64,000 nt of DNA from DASXRU01 sp039933315 (GCA_039933315.1 JBDTOI010000001.1:16987-80986), one strand, 5' to 3'; positions 7,531 to 17,272 are shown, counted from the stretch's first letter. Numbers and translations are program-made. The notes: generated by a model not told the origin, from the sequence alone.

Positions 7531-10500
7531 ATGATTGGCCAAACTGTCTCACATTACCGAATTATCGAGCAGCTCGGTGAAGGTGGCATGGGTGTCGTCT
7601 ATGTCGCCGAAGACATCCTGCTGGGCCGCCGCGTCGCGATAAAGACATTGACGGAAGTGAGTGGGACCGGCGGCCCGCACTTTCGCTCGCGTTTCCTTCG
7701 TGAAGCTCGCGCAGTTTCAGCACTTTCCCACCCGCATATCGCGACCATACATGACTACGGCGAAACCGCTGAAGGTCAGCCTTATATCGTGATGGAGTTG
7801 GTCAAAGGCGAGACGCTGGGAGCGCTGATGCTGCGTGAGACGCTGAATATTCCCCGCGCTATCCAGATCATCGAAGAAGTGGCTGAAGCCCTGGCCGAGG
7901 CCCACCGTCATGGGATTATTCATCGCGATATCAAGCCTTCGAACGTGGCCATCAACGAACGAGGCAACGTTAAGGTCCTCGACTTCGGACTCGCGAAGCA
8001 GTTTGCCATGGGGCCGGCGCATCCCAGTGATCCCGAACGGCAAACACTGCTCAATACTCAGACACGAGAAGGAGTGATCGTCGGCACTCCGATGTACTTG
8101 TCGCCCGAGCAGGCGCTGGGCGTGGAAGTAGATCCGCGCAGCGATCTGTTTTCCCTGGGGGGCTTACTTTACGAATGCATCGCCGGCAAGCCACCGTTCT
8201 TCGGGCGGAGCCCGGGAGAGATTTGTGCCAAGGTAATTCGAGACGATCCGACACCGCCATCCCAACTTAACCTTGACGTCCCCGCAGAACTCGATCGCAT
8301 AACCCTCAAGGCGCTGGCAAAAAAACCTGAGGAACGATACCAGTCCGCCGACGAAATGATCTCCGACCTGCGCGCGGCTCAGACGGATCTGAAAGGCTCT
8401 GGCCACACCGTCACCCGTCTGATTTCCCCGGCCCCCGGCACCCACCCCACCGGCGCGCTCGCCACTCTCTCCGACATCTTCAAACGCCCACGGCTGTCGG
8501 TTGGCTATGTAGCTGCGGGCTTGCTCATCATCGCGCTGGCGGGTTCTGCCGTTTGGTATAGCTTGCGTCCCAGTCCACATCAACCGACGCCGGCAGCCGA
8601 AAAGTGGTACGTCCTCGGAACCAACAATCTGCGAGAAGGTGCTTATTTCAAAGCAATAAAGCCGCTGCAGCAAGCTATCGAGACTGACGACAAGTTTGCT
8701 CTGGCCCATGCGCGACTGGCGGAAGCCTGGACTGAGTTGGATTACTCGGAGCGAGCGTACCTGGCCCTGTTGCGGGTGGACGGGCTGGTGCCGAATCGCG
8801 CGGTCCTTCACGAACTTGATGGCCTTTATCTTGATGCCATTCGGGCCACGATCACGCGAGACTTTCCCACAGCCATTAAAGCCTACGCGGAAATCGTCCG
8901 TCTCAAACCTCAAGATGCCCAGGCCTATCTGGATCTGGGACGCGCTTACGAAAAGAATGACGAGATAGATAAGGCGATTGAAAACTATGTGGCTGCGACC
9001 ACGCACGACGGTCAATACGCCGCAGCCGCCCTTCGTCTTGGTACTCTTTACGGTCGCAAAGGAGATTTGGCCGGCGCCAATTCATCCTTCGCCAAGGCCG
9101 ATGGTCTCTTTCAGACTCTAGGTGACTTTGAAGGACGCACCGAAGTGCTTTTTCAACGGGGCGCACTTCTGTCCCGGATAGGTAAGTTGGCTGAGGCCCA
9201 GGATCAACTGCAAAAGTCGCTCGATATCGCGCGCACTTCCAATAGTCAGTACCATCAGATCAGGACCATGCTTCAGTTGAGCAACGTACTGTATTCGCGC
9301 GGCAATACCACGCTGGCTAAAGAGTATGCCCAGGATGCTGTCAGCCTGGCACAGAACAATAAGCTTGAGAATCTCGCTACTCAGGGGCTGGTTGACCTCG
9401 GCAATACCCACATTGAGCGACGTGAGTATGGCGATGCCGAACAGGTTTTGAAGCAAGCGCTTGATTTCGCGCAACGAAACAAGGGGCGGCGCAACGAGGC
9501 GATGGCCCTGCTGGCATTATCGAAGCTATATATTCAGCAGGAAATAAATACTGACCAAGCCATTGGCTACCTCGAACAAGCACTGACATATTTTAAAGAA
9601 GGTAAATTCAGCAAAGAGATTTCTCTGGCAACACTCCTGCACGGCCGAGCCAAGCTGCTAAGGGGAGAGTACGCCGAGGCCCTCAAGGATTTTGAACAAC
9701 AACTTCAATTCGCGAGAGAGACTAATAACCAGTCACAGTTGGCATCGACGCATCTCCTGATCGGAAACCTGCTTGCAGATCTAGAACTTTATCCTGACGC
9801 ACTGCGCAGTTTTAATGAAAGCTATAACATCTATAAGTCTCTGGATGTTCCCATAACGGTAGGTTACCTTCTGGCGGATCAGGGTGAGATGTTATGGCAA
9901 CTTGGTCGGAAGAATGAAGCGCAGGCCTTGCTCGATCAGCTACCGGCCGTGGCAGATCGCCTGGATAGCAATTACCAGCAAGTAATACTCGCCCGAGGGG
10001 CCCGGGTAGAATCGCAGATAGACCTTAGTGAGGGACGTTTTTCCGAAGCAAGATCCAAGGCAGAGCGGAGCCTCACACTCGCCGGTCCAAAAACCAGTCA
10101 TATATGGGTCGATGCTAAGCACCAGCTTGGTTTGGTTCTGACTCGCTCGGGTGCAAAGGGTGCTGGACTACAGTCGAGCCAGGAAGCTGTAGAGATGGCA
10201 AAACAGGTGAAAGACGAGCGTTTGGTTTCTCTGACGTTGCTGGGACACGCTGAAGCGCTACTCGAGAGTGGTGGTTTTACGGCAGCTCTCGCCGACGCGC
10301 GCGAGGCCCAGCAGCGCTTTGCTCAAGCCGGCCAACGCGAATCCGAATGGCAGGCCTGGATTATTGCCGCCAAAGCCAGCCAGAAACTAGACGATTATGC
10401 CGGGGCTCGCGAACAATTACTTCATGCTAAGGAAGTGCTCGATGGACTCGCGCAAAAGTGGGGAACCGAAGCGTTCAATGGATATTTGAGCAGGCCAGAC

Positions 10501-10533
10501 ATTCAACGCCTGCACAAGCAGCTTGAGGAGTGA
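7531..10533 (+). CDS. Ser/Thr protein kinase with membrane segment and TPR array (PknB-like)
   Basis: A 1000-residue protein: Hanks-type kinase domain (about residues 10-280), one membrane segment (about 324-344) and a long TPR-like helical region to the end. Catalytic features are complete: GEGGMG loop, VAIK with Lys38, HRDIKPSN with Asp133, DFG at 151-153 and SPEQ. The kinase is expected in the cytoplasm with the TPR part outside or periplasmic, the usual topology for a single-pass receptor, although the TPR side cannot be proved here. TPRs bind protein or peptide partners. A paralogue with the same order lies at 51340. The gene converges on the subtilase-like gene at 10562. Confidence 0.93.
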   Translation: MIGQTVSHYRIIEQLGEGGMGVVYVAEDILLGRRVAIKTLTEVSGTGGPHFRSRFLREARAVSALSHPHIATIHDYGETAEGQPYIVMELVKGETLGALMLRETLNIPRAIQIIEEVAEALAEAHRHGIIHRDIKPSNVAINERGNVKVLDFGLAKQFAMGPAHPSDPERQTLLNTQTREGVIVGTPMYLSPEQALGVEVDPRSDLFSLGGLLYECIAGKPPFFGRSPGEICAKVIRDDPTPPSQLNLDVPAELDRITLKALAKKPEERYQSADEMISDLRAAQTDLKGSGHTVTRLISPAPGTHPTGALATLSDIFKRPRLSVGYVAAGLLIIALAGSAVWYSLRPSPHQPTPAAEKWYVLGTNNLREGAYFKAIKPLQQAIETDDKFALAHARLAEAWTELDYSERAYLALLRVDGLVPNRAVLHELDGLYLDAIRATITRDFPTAIKAYAEIVRLKPQDAQAYLDLGRAYEKNDEIDKAIENYVAATTHDGQYAAAALRLGTLYGRKGDLAGANSSFAKADGLFQTLGDFEGRTEVLFQRGALLSRIGKLAEAQDQLQKSLDIARTSNSQYHQIRTMLQLSNVLYSRGNTTLAKEYAQDAVSLAQNNKLENLATQGLVDLGNTHIERREYGDAEQVLKQALDFAQRNKGRRNEAMALLALSKLYIQQEINTDQAIGYLEQALTYFKEGKFSKEISLATLLHGRAKLLRGEYAEALKDFEQQLQFARETNNQSQLASTHLLIGNLLADLELYPDALRSFNESYNIYKSLDVPITVGYLLADQGEMLWQLGRKNEAQALLDQLPAVADRLDSNYQQVILARGARVESQIDLSEGRFSEARSKAERSLTLAGPKTSHIWVDAKHQLGLVLTRSGAKGAGLQSSQEAVEMAKQVKDERLVSLTLLGHAEALLESGGFTAALADAREAQQRFAQAGQRESEWQAWIIAAKASQKLDDYAGAREQLLHAKEVLDGLAQKWGTEAFNGYLSRPDIQRLHKQLEE

Positions 10534-10538
10534 CTGGC

Positions 10539-10554
10539 TTCAGCTCCGGCTGAA
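10539..10554. terminator. Small hairpin between convergent genes
   Basis: TTCAGC-TCCG-GCTGAA forms a 6-base stem with a 4-base loop in the 28 bases between the kinase stop and the subtilase stop. No clear T-run follows on either strand, so termination by this element is uncertain. Confidence 0.35.
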
Positions 10555-10561
10555 CTAGCAA

Positions 10562-12118
10562 TTATTTGCCGCACAACTCTATGGATTTGGATACATTCAG
10601 ACGACCCCCGCTCGAAGTCTTGATTACAGATCTTGTAGCTACAGTCCCTCCGATTAGTATTCTCCTTAGATCCGGCGCGTGAAGTTTCGCGCAGGCGGGA
10701 ACTGACAGTATGAGAGCCGCTGCCCCGGACACGAAGGGCGCAGCCATAGATGTACCGCTGTTTCGGTAGTAGGAATAGCCAAGAGCCTGAGGATAAGTCG
10801 AGTAAATCTGGCTGCCGGGCGCTGCCAGATGAACACTGAGTTTTCCATGGTTTGAGAGGCTTCCGCTTATCTTGGCAAGGGCTCCGGCCTGATCAATCGC
10901 TGTTACCGAAACAACGTTCGGAAGATCATAAAAACCGGAAGGATAGTGCGCTATCGCATCGTTGTCGTTGCCGCGGTCTTCTCCGGCAGAAGCTACAAAG
11001 AGTATGTCATGAGCGTTAGCGCGCTCAATCTCCTCTCGAAGTAGTTTGGAATCCTGATCGGGAATACTGCCATTCGCCAGATATCCCCAACTTGCGTTTA
11101 GCACGCGGACATTAGCCTTGAGCGGAAATCGGGCGCGCAACTGAATAGCGAATTCAATAGCGTTTACGGCATCGCTCATACGACCGCCGGTTGGACCGAT
11201 CGCCTTAAGGCCTATAATCTGGGTAGACCAATTCACACCTACAACACCAACTTGATTGTTCCCCACTGCTCCTAAGATTCCCGATACTTGTGTACCGTGA
11301 CCATGACTGGTAATACCATCGATAGGATCGCAAATTTCAGATGTTGTTTTGGCGACGGCATTGTATCCGTGGCTTCCCTTGGCACAATGAATAGTCTGTG
11401 TTCCCAGTTTGATGTCGTAGTCTTCGGGAGCTGCCCAGATATTGTCTTTCAGGTCAGGATGCTCGTAAGAAACACCGGTATCAACCACACCCACAACAAT
11501 CTCTTTCGAACCCGTGGAACGGGTCCATGCGGATACAGCATCAATATCAATGCCGGGATTGTCTTTATTTTGTAGACCCCAAAGCTTGCCCTTTTGGAAC
11601 AGATCGTCGTTAAGCGGGCCTTCGAAGGGCTTGCCATCTAGCTGCGGATCAATCCGCAGAAGAAAATTCGGCTCGGCGTATATGATATTGGCTGCATCCT
11701 GTTCATCTACAGTTAAGCTTTGCAGCTTAATAGCGGATTGAAAGGGCACCATCAGCTGCTTCACTCTTAATGTGGAAGACTGGACCAGGAACCAACAATC
11801 ATTTCCCACCTGACTAACCTGTACGTGGTCGTCGCCGGTGACTTTTCGCGCCAGTTTAGTCACATCCTCGATCAAGGTCTTTGAGTCCGCAGATTCACAC
11901 CGGCTTAACTTAATCAGGATCTCTTTGGCGGCAACGTCAATACCACGAAAGGTGTCCCGCTCCAGCTCCAAAGCTATCTCGAACTGGGCTGGGGATTTTC
12001 TTTGCGATTGATCAGTTGCCGGTACCATCAAAAGCAGAGAGATCGCCAGCAATGGAAGACTGATCCAAGCAACAGCCCTGAGAATACTTTTCTTCATCTT
12101 TGTGTGGGTCTTTGACAC
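10562..12118 (-). CDS. Secreted subtilase-like (S8) protein with altered oxyanion residue
   Basis: A 518-residue protein with an N-terminal membrane/signal segment (about 11-32), a pro-region (about 45-160) and an S8 domain (about 180-515). The triad is present: Asp213 in VVDTGV, His274 in HGHGT, Ser457 in GTSMAAP. The Asn that usually stabilises the oxyanion in the AGN motif is replaced: the text reads VASAGEDRGN, with Glu380 at that place. The fold is clear, full protease activity is less so. Start is a GTG at 12118 with GGAG 8 bases before it; an ATG seven codons later has no such site. The next genes upstream on this strand encode other secreted proteins. Confidence 0.9.
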   Translation of the reverse strand: MSKTHTKMKKSILRAVAWISLPLLAISLLLMVPATDQSQRKSPAQFEIALELERDTFRGIDVAAKEILIKLSRCESADSKTLIEDVTKLARKVTGDDHVQVSQVGNDCWFLVQSSTLRVKQLMVPFQSAIKLQSLTVDEQDAANIIYAEPNFLLRIDPQLDGKPFEGPLNDDLFQKGKLWGLQNKDNPGIDIDAVSAWTRSTGSKEIVVGVVDTGVSYEHPDLKDNIWAAPEDYDIKLGTQTIHCAKGSHGYNAVAKTTSEICDPIDGITSHGHGTQVSGILGAVGNNQVGVVGVNWSTQIIGLKAIGPTGGRMSDAVNAIEFAIQLRARFPLKANVRVLNASWGYLANGSIPDQDSKLLREEIERANAHDILFVASAGEDRGNDNDAIAHYPSGFYDLPNVVSVTAIDQAGALAKISGSLSNHGKLSVHLAAPGSQIYSTYPQALGYSYYRNSGTSMAAPFVSGAAALILSVPACAKLHAPDLRRILIGGTVATRSVIKTSSGGRLNVSKSIELCGK

Positions 12119-12280
12119 TTGAGCTACTCCTGCTTACGAGTTATACCGTTCCTGGTTTGGCGCTCAAAACCTGGGCAAGACTTCCGCACCGGGCGGCTAT
12201 CTGAAGCCAAATCGGACACAGTCTTTGGTGAGAACCTGTAGCTACGAGCTCTGGCGAATTTTGCCCCGGGGCAGGTCTTA

Positions 12281-13096
12281 CTACGGTTCTTGGTAGTGGC
12301 CAAATCGAACAAAGAAATTATAGTTCTCAGCCCCTTTATCTCCGACCAGAGTCGTACCGGCTCTCACTAATCGCCACTGACCAATGCGAAAATGCCGGGC
12401 TAAGCCACTTCCGCCGCCTTGTTTATAGCGATGGGGGCGATTCTTCTTATGACTTTTATCGTGGCTAAACTTCTTTCTCTTGACCATCAGCTTGAATAGG
12501 TTTGCCCCACTTCCACCAACTATTCGAATCTGTGGATCGTTATCGGGAAAGGTCACAGGCGGAAAGGTAGCGTCATCTTCGCCCACGGGACTCGCACTGA
12601 TATCCTGGTACCACAGCCATAGCTCAGTTCCAGGCAGTAGCGCCGTATAGCCCAAGACGGAAACGAAAGGCTTGCTCTCGATCTCAGTAATAACTGTGAC
12701 TATATCGATATCGCCGTATCGATCCTCGTCGTCAACGCCTTCTTCCGTATAAGTATAGGGGCCGCTGCCGCTGCCAGACTCATGAAACTTATGCCTTGAG
12801 TCTATGACCAGTGATCCCCCTCCCTCTATTCCCATAGGAGGAATGTGCTCCTCAGGCTTTAGGGGGAAATCGCATCTAATCTCTGTGTAGCCCTCCCGTG
12901 CGACAGATTTTGCTCCAGATGGGCCAGGAACTGGAGTACCTTGCCCAGGAGAAGGAGTACTTTGTCCAGTTTGCTCACTCTGACCTCCGCAACTGGCGAT
13001 CGAGGCAACGATCGGTGCAGCCACCGCGGCCGTCACCACTGCCTTGGTAAAGTGCCGGCGAGAAGTGATCTCCGGAGAGTTTGAATCCTTTTTCAT
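12281..13096 (-). CDS. Tat-like secreted protein or lipoprotein of unknown function
   Basis: A 271-residue protein beginning MKKDSNSPEITSRRHFTKAV, a twin-arginine-like motif (SRRHFTK) followed by an Ala/Val hydrophobic stretch and IASC, which could be a lipobox. A Ser/Thr/Pro/Gly linker follows, then a beta-rich region with repeated Trp/Tyr (ELWLWYQDIS) and a basic segment (KKFSHDKSHKKNRPHRYK). No family recognised. AAAGGA lies 6-7 bases before the ATG at 13096. It lies 162 bases before the subtilase-like gene in the same direction and may be one of its partners or substrates. Confidence 0.75.
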   Translation of the reverse strand: MKKDSNSPEITSRRHFTKAVVTAAVAAPIVASIASCGGQSEQTGQSTPSPGQGTPVPGPSGAKSVAREGYTEIRCDFPLKPEEHIPPMGIEGGGSLVIDSRHKFHESGSGSGPYTYTEEGVDDEDRYGDIDIVTVITEIESKPFVSVLGYTALLPGTELWLWYQDISASPVGEDDATFPPVTFPDNDPQIRIVGGSGANLFKLMVKRKKFSHDKSHKKNRPHRYKQGGGSGLARHFRIGQWRLVRAGTTLVGDKGAENYNFFVRFGHYQEP

Positions 13097-13257
13097 TTTG
13101 GGTCCTTTCAGGTGAAGTGATGGGTGGCGGCTCAATCAGGCAAAAGGAAATAAATTGAGGCCGGGAAAACCGCGCTAGCCTATTCAAGTTCCTCCTGCGT
13201 GTAAAGCTTTTTGCGCGAAGCCGTCTGCCAGCCTGCTTTTGACACCCTCCAGACGAC

Positions 13258-13281
13258 AGCTCGCGCCTCACGGCGCGAGCT
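13258..13281. terminator. 10-base perfect stem-loop after the coiled-coil gene
   Basis: AGCTCGCGCC-TCAC-GGCGCGAGCT is a perfect hairpin with a 4-base loop, 22 bases beyond the stop of the gene at 13304. No T-run follows on the minus strand, so it could be a REP-like unit or a transcript-end stabiliser and not an intrinsic terminator. Confidence 0.5.
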
Positions 13282-13303
13282 GTTAGCCCTCGGGTTAGCC
13301 ACT

Positions 13304-14998
13304 TCAATGACTACCCGACTTCGCCAGGTTATTGCCCTGCGGAGCGGGCTGGGTAGTTGGGTCTGCTACGGCGTCCTTGAATTTCGCACTTTGGATCTCT
13401 TTGGGCGCCAGGTAGCCGCCGTATGAACTGTCCTTGTTACTGTCCACACTGACGCCATTTCGATTGTAGAGTGCCCATTCGACGATCAGCCCGCCACTGT
13501 GATCCAGCTTCGCGCCGCTAAAGTATCTAAAGAGGTTCTTTCGCGTGCGATTGTTTCCCCCGGCGCTTATCGATCTGAATGCCAGCCAGTAGCCATCCTT
13601 ACCAATCGCCTTTTCCATGTTTTCGGCTCTCATGAAATTCGCCAGCTCACTCCGGCCGGTCTTTTCATCTGGCTTCGCCAGCGTGGCTACTAGTTGATCG
13701 GCTTGCAGGTTAAGAGCCTGAAGCTGTTCCAGGATATTTTTCCGTTTGGCAAAGTGGTCCAACTGCAGCTCCGCAGTCTTCTTCGCCAACACAGCTTCGG
13801 CCTTCATGCTCTCAAGTTCATTTATGTATTTCTGAAACCGAGCGGTTTGCGCCGGCGTCCAGGGTTTTTCCAGCTCTGCCTTTAGTTGATCGAGTTTCAG
13901 CTCGCTGATCTGTTTCCCGAGTGAGGCGATACCAGCCGCGGCCTGGGCTTTTTGATTGGTGGCCTTCTCGAATTGGCTGGCCACATCGAACATGTCGCGC
14001 TGCAGCTCCTGGTCGGCCTTGTCCTTTTCCGCGTAGAGGTGGGCCAGCGAACTCAGCGTTTCTGAGCAGAACACTGGTGCACTATTGTATTGACAGCCTT
14101 CCAGGTAAACCTCCGGAGATACTGCTTTGGGGTAGTACAGGTTCACGCTGCCCCCGAACCGATTTCTTAAAGCCCGAAAGGTTTCCGCCACCATAGCGCT
14201 CTCTTCAACCGACACAGACTTACCCTTTATGTCAGTGTCCGTTCGCAGCAGGGCCAGTAAGTCAGCGAAAACTTTTAAGCCTTCGGTCACCGAGGCGATG
14301 GGGTTAAGGATACTGGCGGAAGTTAAGCTGCTGGTTGCAGTGAGGGAACTGGTGGGACCTGAGAGGGGCTTCACAGCACTGAAGGTATGCACTTTCTTGG
14401 TCAAGTCGCTTGACTCGCCGCTCGCGCCGGTGGGTGTAGTCAAAGACGGAATTGCGGAAAGGGAGAGGAGGACTCTCGCATACTGGTCTTTGAGATCCTC
14501 AATTCTGCCCTCCAGGATGGGCGACGTAGCCCGGTAGTGTTTCAGGTTTTCAAGCTCTTCAGCGTCGTAAATCGCGATGGCTTTTGCCCCGCCGAACTTC
14601 TGATGTATCTCAGCTCCAATCCTATCGGCGATATCGGACATAGCCTTGTACGTCACCATCTGGGTTTCAATGATGACGTTTGCATCCGCTGTGGTTTCGC
14701 CTTCGAGGGGCGTTGCTGAAGGCTTAGGCTGCGTGTCTTTAATCTCTTTTTTCAATTGTGCGTTGTCTTTCTTCAGTTCCAACAGCCGGTTTTCCTCCCG
14801 GAGTCGTGACTCTTCCGCGCTGGGAACTGGAGTGGGCGCCGGATCCTGGGCCCTAACCAACTGTGAAACGGTGCATAAAACAACCGTTACCAGGGCCAGC
14901 CTCAAAACCAGGTTGGCGCTATTGTTGATTGAGCGAATTCTTACAATTACTCGGGTGGTGAGGACGGGACGGTTCGATGTGAGTGTCGAGCAAATCAT
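13304..14998 (-). CDS. Large secreted coiled-coil protein of unknown function
   Basis: A 564-residue protein with a signal peptide ending near VSQLVRAQD (about residue 51). A heptad-like segment (ESRLREENRLLELKKDNAQLKKEIKD, shown in parts here: EENRLLELKKDNAQLKKEI) follows at about 63-90. Later there is a second long helical region (about 330-450, rich in Lys/Glu/Leu) and a C-terminal part with aromatic residues (GYWLAFRSISAGG). No family recognised. AAGGAG lies 8 bases before the ATG. It diverges from the FHA-GAF-sigma54 activator at 15316, which could control it, and it is the first gene of a run of secreted proteins. Confidence 0.8.
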   Translation of the reverse strand: MICSTLTSNRPVLTTRVIVRIRSINNSANLVLRLALVTVVLCTVSQLVRAQDPAPTPVPSAEESRLREENRLLELKKDNAQLKKEIKDTQPKPSATPLEGETTADANVIIETQMVTYKAMSDIADRIGAEIHQKFGGAKAIAIYDAEELENLKHYRATSPILEGRIEDLKDQYARVLLSLSAIPSLTTPTGASGESSDLTKKVHTFSAVKPLSGPTSSLTATSSLTSASILNPIASVTEGLKVFADLLALLRTDTDIKGKSVSVEESAMVAETFRALRNRFGGSVNLYYPKAVSPEVYLEGCQYNSAPVFCSETLSSLAHLYAEKDKADQELQRDMFDVASQFEKATNQKAQAAAGIASLGKQISELKLDQLKAELEKPWTPAQTARFQKYINELESMKAEAVLAKKTAELQLDHFAKRKNILEQLQALNLQADQLVATLAKPDEKTGRSELANFMRAENMEKAIGKDGYWLAFRSISAGGNNRTRKNLFRYFSGAKLDHSGGLIVEWALYNRNGVSVDSNKDSSYGGYLAPKEIQSAKFKDAVADPTTQPAPQGNNLAKSGSH

Positions 14999-15315
14999 GT
15001 GAGTCTCCTTCAGGGGGTTGATTAAACATTCTGCACAAAGACCAACGGATCTCGCGCAACTACTGTGACTGACTTTGCAAAGGTAGGAACTGCGATTCCC
15101 GTGCCGCAGGGTGGCGCGCCACTTTCAGGAGTAAAGGATGCTTCAGATACTGGCGAATTCCCATCCTGCGCGTATGACGAAAGGATGGACGGGCCATGGC
15201 CGCCTGACTATTTGATATCAGATATGATAGTCCGGCTATCAGTTTTGATATGCTAGAATCCCGGCGCTTATTATCGGATTTGTTCCAAGCCAACACACGA
15301 ATCCATCTCACGCTC
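14999..15315. promoter_or_regulatory. Divergent intergenic region before the sigma54 activator
   Basis: This 317-base gap contains no recognised gene. Near its right end AT-rich boxes occur (TATGAT at 15223-15228 and TAGAAT at 15254-15259) which could be -10 elements for the activator, but no good -35 partner is visible. I did not find a clear sigma54 (GG-N10-GC) promoter by eye. Confidence 0.3.
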
Positions 15316-17232
15316 ATGAACCCCAGGCTCATCGCCCTTAGCGGCTCGGCAAGAGGTACCACGTTCGCCTTGAGTGATGGCGAGGTGTTAATCGGACGGG
15401 ACGCAGACAGCACTGTCCGCCTAAACCATCCCTCGGTGTCTCGCCGGCACTGCCTGATCAAGCGCGTCGGGAATGAGTTTCATATCTCCGATCTTGACAG
15501 CTATAACGGTACGTTCGTCAATGGCGTGCCCATTACAGGCCGGGAGCTTGCGCACGGCGATCAAGTCGCTTTAGGAGATATCGTTTTCCTTTTCCTCGCA
15601 CACGAAGGCGAGCCGGGTGCAGTGCCGGCAGTGCAAATGGACGAAAGTGGTTTGGTCACTCGTTCGACCATCAGGCTGCTGCCGGAGGATGCCGTATATC
15701 TTCGTCCCGAAAAAGCTTTTGGCGGACTGCCGCCGACGGCGCGCATCGCTCTTGATCTTAACGCCCTCCTCAAGATCAGCACCATTATCAACGCTGTTAG
15801 TGATATTCGGGAGCTGCAACATCGATTGCTGGAATCGATCCTGGAAGTGATCCCGGCTGAGAGAGAAGCCATCCTGCTGGTTGACGGAAGTCAGGAATTG
15901 TTTACCTCGATCTGCGGCTGGAACAGGGCGAGCGGACCAGACGACTCAATCAGGCTCAGTCGCACTATTACCAATGAGGTACTCCGCGAAGTCGTGGCGC
16001 TCTTGAGCAACGACATCCTGGAGAACGAAAGTATTGGTGGAACACCCAGTCTGATGGCAACACATGTTTGCTCCGTGCTTTGCGTGCCTATGGTTGCTTT
16101 CGATAAGCCGTTAGGGGTGATCTATCTCGACACCAGCGATCCCTCAGCACGTTTTGACGAAAGGCACCTACAGCTATTAACCGCAATTGCTGGAATTTCC
16201 GCGATCGCTTTGCAGAATGTTCGACATCTTGAATCGCTGAAAGGTGAGAATCAGCGGCTTCAGGAAGAAGTTCACCTTGAACACAGAATGATTGGCGAGA
16301 GTGCACGCATGCGGGAGGTTTACAGCCTTCTGGCCAAAGTGGCGGCGACCACATCAACCGTTTTGCTTCGAGGTGAAAGCGGGACTGGCAAGGAGTTGGC
16401 GGCTCACGCAATTCACCTCAATAGCTCCCGCACGGCGAAACCGTTTGTTGCGATCAACTGCGCGACCCTTAGCGAAACCTTACTCGAGAGCGAGCTGTTT
16501 GGACATGAAAAGGGCGCCTTTACCGGAGCTATTGCCCAGAGACGCGGGAAGCTTGAAGTCGCTGATAGGGGGACCGTTTTCCTCGATGAGGTCGGTGAGC
16601 TAACGCCGATGATTCAGGCGAAATTGCTGCGCGTTCTTCAAGAGCGCGAGTTTGAAAGAGTAGGAGGCACGCGGTCTATTAAGGTTGACGTTCGCATCAT
16701 TGCGGCGACCAACAAAGATCTGGAACAGGCGATTAAGGACGGTGCCTTTCGCCAGGATCTCTACTATCGGCTAAATGTGGTTTCCATTGCCATGCCGGAA
16801 CTGAAAGAACGACGTGAGGATATCTCGCTCCTGGCGAGCTATTTTGCGGCAAAGTACAGCAAGCAATGCAAACGTAGAGTTAGCGGCATCTCTCGTGAAG
16901 CGCGCGCTGCGTTGCAGTCGTATGATTGGCCGGGTAACGTGCGGGAACTGGAAAACGCCCTTGAGCGAGCAGTCGTGATGGGGTCAGCCGATAGGATCGA
17001 GCTTGAAGATCTGCCAGAAGCATTGCTTGAAACCGCGGGCGCAAGCCTGCAGAACAGGAAATACTACGACGCCATTAGAGAGGCGAAAAAGCAAATAATT
17101 AGAAAAGCACTGGATGAATCTCAGGGAAACTACACGGAAGCCGCAAAGCTCCTGGGAATACACGCCAACAATCTTCACCGCCTTATGCGAACTCTGAATC
17201 TAAGAGAACCAGCTAAGGCCCGCGAGAAATAA
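15316..17232 (+). CDS. FHA-GAF-sigma54 interaction-Fis transcription activator
   Basis: A 638-residue regulator: FHA domain (about 1-90; IGRD, SRRHC, NGTFVNG), GAF-like domain (about 140-290), AAA+ sigma54-interaction domain with Walker A GESGTGKE (about 353), the GAFTGA loop (about 400), Walker B-like FLDEVGEL, and a C-terminal Fis-type helix-turn-helix (NYTEAAKLLGIHANNLHRLM). It should activate RpoN-dependent promoters in the cytoplasm; the FHA domain binds phosphothreonine, so phosphorylation by a Ser/Thr kinase such as the one at 7531 may feed into it (inference). Start at 15316 (MNPRLIALSG) suits FHA proteins better than the ATG at 15250, which overlaps a possible promoter. Confidence 0.92.
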   Translation: MNPRLIALSGSARGTTFALSDGEVLIGRDADSTVRLNHPSVSRRHCLIKRVGNEFHISDLDSYNGTFVNGVPITGRELAHGDQVALGDIVFLFLAHEGEPGAVPAVQMDESGLVTRSTIRLLPEDAVYLRPEKAFGGLPPTARIALDLNALLKISTIINAVSDIRELQHRLLESILEVIPAEREAILLVDGSQELFTSICGWNRASGPDDSIRLSRTITNEVLREVVALLSNDILENESIGGTPSLMATHVCSVLCVPMVAFDKPLGVIYLDTSDPSARFDERHLQLLTAIAGISAIALQNVRHLESLKGENQRLQEEVHLEHRMIGESARMREVYSLLAKVAATTSTVLLRGESGTGKELAAHAIHLNSSRTAKPFVAINCATLSETLLESELFGHEKGAFTGAIAQRRGKLEVADRGTVFLDEVGELTPMIQAKLLRVLQEREFERVGGTRSIKVDVRIIAATNKDLEQAIKDGAFRQDLYYRLNVVSIAMPELKERREDISLLASYFAAKYSKQCKRRVSGISREARAALQSYDWPGNVRELENALERAVVMGSADRIELEDLPEALLETAGASLQNRKYYDAIREAKKQIIRKALDESQGNYTEAAKLLGIHANNLHRLMRTLNLREPAKAREK

Positions 17233-17272
17233 CCAGGCATTCTTTTCCCAGGAACAGCATTCAGAACAGAAT

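Noticed and set aside
15250..15315. Earlier ATG start of the sigma54 activator
   Set aside because: It overlaps a possible -10 box and adds 22 residues not typical of FHA proteins.
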